Below, piece after piece: positions 13,988 through 16,019 of a stretch of 16,019 nucleotides of DNA. Below the pieces are notes generated by a model. That model was not told the origin of the DNA. It made no database searches and saw only the letters and a program-made list of their open reading frames with translations. Where the stretch lies: NCBI GenBank assembly GCA_947440875.1, contig CANETG010000034.1, positions 1 through 16,019 on the forward strand, given 5' to 3'. The position numbers and the translations under genes were made by a program. This stretch comes from Bacteriovoracaceae bacterium. GTDB lineage: Bacteria; Bdellovibrionota; Bacteriovoracia; Bacteriovoracales; Bacteriovoracaceae. Numbering within the stretch: position 1 is the first letter of the stretch; each line of letters opens with the position of its first letter.

Positions 13988-14363
13988 TTTCGCTCCGGCT
14001 TCTACACAGTTCGAGAGCTTCGAGAATTTCTTCGGGTAAAACTTTCGAGGGAGGCAGGAATACAGAGGAGAGATTTCTTGTATTAAGACGAACGAAGGGA
14101 TGATTCTGAAAAAGTGTCGCCGCTTCTCCCGTGAGGAGAAAAACTGTTTTCTCCCCTACTTGGTTAATCATCTCAGTAATCGTAAGGTGCGACTTGGGAG
14201 TCATCACTCCATCCCAAACGATGACCTTTGCTTCTCCAGGTGTTGCCACCAATACGGGCATAAAACTCAAGTGCGTCCGATACTTATCTCCCATGATACT
14301 GGCCCATTCGGTTGTAAGGAGTGGACCGCCCAGGCAGTAAATAGTCAGAGTATTTTTTTCCAT
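13980..14363 (-). CDS. Short NuoB-like protein lacking the N2 cluster cysteines
   Basis: NuoB (hydrogenase small-subunit family) normally holds [4Fe-4S] cluster N2 next to the quinone or Ni site. This 127-residue protein keeps the family pattern by eye. ATPGEAKVIVWDGVMTPKS (40-58) fits A-SP-x-AD-LIV-x-GTVT-x-KM. FLPPSKVLPEEILEALELC (102-120) fits VPGCPPRPEALLEAL. The paired Cys, the middle Cys and the Cys-Pro are all missing; only C10 and C120 remain, and neither fits a cluster site. The start shares a base with the stop of the lipoprotein gene (TGATG) and the end overlaps the NuoCD-like gene by 8 bp. The identification rests on motif spacing and gene order and is less sure than for its neighbours. 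It would be a structural partner of the large subunit, without an electron-transfer role of its own. Confidence 0.62.
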   Translation of the reverse strand: MEKNTLTIYCLGGPLLTTEWASIMGDKYRTHLSFMPVLVATPGEAKVIVWDGVMTPKSHLTITEMINQVGEKTVFLLTGEAATLFQNHPFVRLNTRNLSSVFLPPSKVLPEEILEALELCRSRSENV

Positions 14364-15832
14364 CAGTATATGATCTTCATTTCGTTTGAGACGTCAAAGA
14401 CGTCCCATCTCTTCCAGGAAGCATCTTCTGGAAACACGCTCATTCTGTCCATCACCATACTATTGGGGTCCGGACGACAATCAAACTTTTTATTTTTCAT
14501 CTGAATCCAAGCATACACCTTCCGATGTGTTCCGAATTCATGAGTGTCGTAGTCAATGAAGCGGTAGTAGCGCCCGAGGTTCCCCTTCAGCGATTTGAGA
14601 TGATTGGGCATGTAATCCATGGCGAGATCAATGTCTTTATCAGAGCACATGTCAATTTCATCCTGAAGCCGGTGAACGGGATCGCCATTGACGTTATAAA
14701 GATTTTGAACCCACGCCTTGCGCCTGCAGTCGAAGTAATATCCCTCTTTGTGGAGACGGATATACATGCCAATGTAGGAATGAAACCAAAACTGTTCAGG
14801 ACTACTGTTGATGTTCCCGTGGTAAACGAATTTCTCGCAGGTCGCGGTTTCGTTAAAATATTTTTTTACGAAGTTATGGAACCGCGCCAGCTTTCCAACT
14901 GGTTTTTTCTTGCCTCTCAGTTCTTCGCGAACTTTAAGTTTCTTTTTTAGCTCTTCCTGATTCCGAGAAGGTTTATCTTCTTCACGATCAGCGCCTACGT
15001 CCGTCCACAGCTTGTCATAGAGAGCATGACAACCTTTTTGAATTTTCTGGATCTCAGTGTCCGACATGAATGCAGACCGCTTCCGGAAAAGCTGAAGCGA
15101 CTCTTTGTAGGGAATGATTTTTTTGACACGAACGGAAGGGTATGTCCTGTCGATAGAAAAATTTCTCCCATCAAGATTCTGAAGGGTCGGTTGAAGTTTT
15201 TCCCAAGATTCATAAAGGAGGAAATCATCCACCGTCTTGACGCTCGAATAATTGGGATCCTGCGGATCAACTGCAACAAATACCAAGCGAGAAACCCATG
15301 TGTCTCGGCCCAAGCAGTTGACGTCAGGGCAAGATTCTTCGATGTAAGAACCGATTATTCTGACTCTTACGAAATGGTGATCAAGAGAAGCTTTCAATCT
15401 CTCTTTTCCCCCAAAAATAATGACCTTCTGTGGATCACCTGCTTGGTCAAGAACTCTCGGCATATAGCCCATCGAAAAATACGGTCGACCGAATGTTCCG
15501 CTTTTTTGATTCCAGACGTCTGCTTGATTACAGTAGGAATGCGAGTAATGTCTTTGACCGGAAACCACGTCTACACTGTAGGCGAGATGGGAATTTTCGA
15601 TTGTCGTGATGACAATATTGGCGAACTGATCTCTTTGCGTGAAATCGGGGCTAACGTCGAAAAAAAGATGCGGTTGATTTTGTCCCGTCGAATCACGGAG
15701 CGAATGGTTTTCGCTTGCTGAAAACCACTTGGGCTCATAGATCGAAAGAAGTTCATCGGCTTCAAACTCTCTGCGTTTCTGAGTCGCGCACGAAAGAAGA
15801 AGGAAAGCTGCAAGGAGTGAAAGGCATTTCAA
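14363..15832 (-). CDS. Large lipoprotein of unknown family, first gene of the complex-I-like operon
   Basis: The 489-residue product starts at a TTG with a typical lipoprotein signal: MKC, a hydrophobic core (LSLLAAFLLL) and lipobox LLSC with the lipidated Cys at 15, followed by ATQ (no Asp at +2, so the Lol system would probably move it to the outer membrane). I chose TTG 15832 because AAAGG lies eight bases upstream; an in-frame TTG at 15853 would put seven extra residues before the signal. The mature part is soluble, rich in aromatic residues and beta-like, with about nine cysteines. A highly charged Lys/Glu stretch near residues 290-325 (EELKKKLKVREELRGKKKP) looks like a linker or coiled coil. 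I do not recognise the family. Its stop shares a base with the NuoB-like start, so it is firmly part of that operon. Confidence 0.75.
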   Translation of the reverse strand: MKCLSLLAAFLLLSCATQKRREFEADELLSIYEPKWFSASENHSLRDSTGQNQPHLFFDVSPDFTQRDQFANIVITTIENSHLAYSVDVVSGQRHYSHSYCNQADVWNQKSGTFGRPYFSMGYMPRVLDQAGDPQKVIIFGGKERLKASLDHHFVRVRIIGSYIEESCPDVNCLGRDTWVSRLVFVAVDPQDPNYSSVKTVDDFLLYESWEKLQPTLQNLDGRNFSIDRTYPSVRVKKIIPYKESLQLFRKRSAFMSDTEIQKIQKGCHALYDKLWTDVGADREEDKPSRNQEELKKKLKVREELRGKKKPVGKLARFHNFVKKYFNETATCEKFVYHGNINSSPEQFWFHSYIGMYIRLHKEGYYFDCRRKAWVQNLYNVNGDPVHRLQDEIDMCSDKDIDLAMDYMPNHLKSLKGNLGRYYRFIDYDTHEFGTHRKVYAWIQMKNKKFDCRPDPNSMVMDRMSVFPEDASWKRWDVFDVSNEMKIIY

Positions 15833-15861
15833 TTGACAGACCTTTGGCAACAATTCATCAT
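15833..15861 (+). promoter_or_regulatory. Promoter of tRNA-Leu
   Basis: A consensus -35 box TTGACA (15833-15838), 17 bases, then CATCAT (15856-15861, four of six to TATAAT) places transcription start near 15868, about eleven bases before the tRNA. The -35 box abuts the TTG start codon of the lipoprotein gene on the other strand, and the spacer covers that gene's ribosome site. Confidence 0.55.
15841..15845 (-). promoter_or_regulatory. Ribosome binding site fixing the TTG start of the lipoprotein gene
   Basis: On the minus strand AAAGG is followed by eight bases and then TTG at 15832. This spacing, together with the lipoprotein signal that follows directly, favours TTG 15832 over the upstream in-frame TTG codons. 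Confidence 0.6.
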
Positions 15862-15878
15862 GGTTTTTACTTTTCTTC

Positions 15879-15964
15879 GCCTGGGTGGTGGAACGGTAGA
15901 CACAAGGGATTTAAAATCCCTCGTTCGCAAGAACGTACGAGTTCGAGTCTCGTCCTGGGCACCA
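15879..15964 (+). tRNA. tRNA-Leu (anticodon UAA)
   Basis: The 86-base sequence folds as a class II tRNA. The acceptor arm GCCTGGG pairs with CCTGGGC (two G-T pairs). The D-arm region reads TGGTGGAACGGTAGACACA. The anticodon stem AGGGA/TCCCT encloses loop TTTAAAA, giving anticodon TAA (15912-15914). A long variable arm (CGTTC-GCAA-GAACG) is typical of leucine tRNAs, and the T arm is ACGAG-TTCGAGT-CTCGT. CCA is encoded. It reads UUA codons (and probably UUG). It is divergent from the lipoprotein operon. Confidence 0.95.
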
Positions 15965-16019
15965 TTTTTTACAGCTGCATTTATCTTAGTAACTTAGAAC
16001 TGAAAAAGCACCATTTCTA

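Noticed and set aside
15026..15721. 231-codon open frame antisense to the lipoprotein gene
   Set aside because: The lipoprotein frame has a signal peptide, lipobox, ribosome site and operon coupling; the antisense frame has none of these and an Arg/Phe/Ile-rich composition.
1..16019. CRISPR arrays, insertion sequences, phage genes, rRNA
   Set aside because: No regularly spaced repeats, transposase or integrase motifs, terminal inverted repeats or rRNA segments were seen on either strand.

Overview
The window reads as the chromosome of a Gram-negative bacterium, probably a Bdellovibrio-like predator relative (Bdellovibrionota, for example a Bacteriovorax-type organism). That assignment is an inference from gene content: LPS heptose synthesis (hldD), a Tat translocase, leucyl/phenylalanyl-tRNA-protein transferase, DksA, a flagellar FliG relative and many lineage-specific secreted proteins. 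Coding density is very high and most genes sit in short, tightly packed operons. The first ~350 bases are visibly more A+T-rich than the rest. No insertion sequence, CRISPR array or rRNA was seen.

Layout, left to right. 1-247 (-): 5' part of an unrecognised gene running off the left edge. 417-899 (-): a DksA/TraR zinc-finger regulator, followed by an intrinsic terminator at 358-388 and preceded by a strong sigma-54-type promoter at 1051-1068. 1212-2632 (-): hldD and a small stand-alone FliG-C-type protein, overlapping by ATGA. 2776-4538 (+): speE-speB, which would convert agmatine to putrescine and then spermidine. 4671-5027 (+): an unknown small protein converging on tatC (5006-5770, -). 5824-6441 (+): an unknown exported protein with four mature cysteines. 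6372-8130 (-): map (methionine aminopeptidase) with an overlapping gene for an unusual NifU-like protein that carries two BFD-type [2Fe-2S] domains. 8179-10876 (+): a D-2-hydroxyacid dehydrogenase, an atypical arginase-family protein and aat, with overlapping starts and stops.

The most unusual part is the five-gene minus-strand operon 10873-15832. Its order is: lipoprotein, NuoB-like protein without cluster cysteines, NuoC-NuoD-like fusion without hydrogenase Ni ligands, NuoI-like ferredoxin with only one complete [4Fe-4S] ligand set, and membrane fatty acid desaturase. No membrane proton-pump subunit and no NADH-dehydrogenase subunit lies in the operon, which is bounded by a tRNA-Leu gene upstream and by convergent aat downstream. 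It looks like a stripped-down complex-I peripheral arm recruited to another role, perhaps connected to the desaturase or the envelope.

Recurring architectural traits are tail-to-tail overlapping convergent genes (22, 70 and 4 bp), start/stop-coupled cistrons, and several starts without a normally spaced Shine-Dalgarno sequence.
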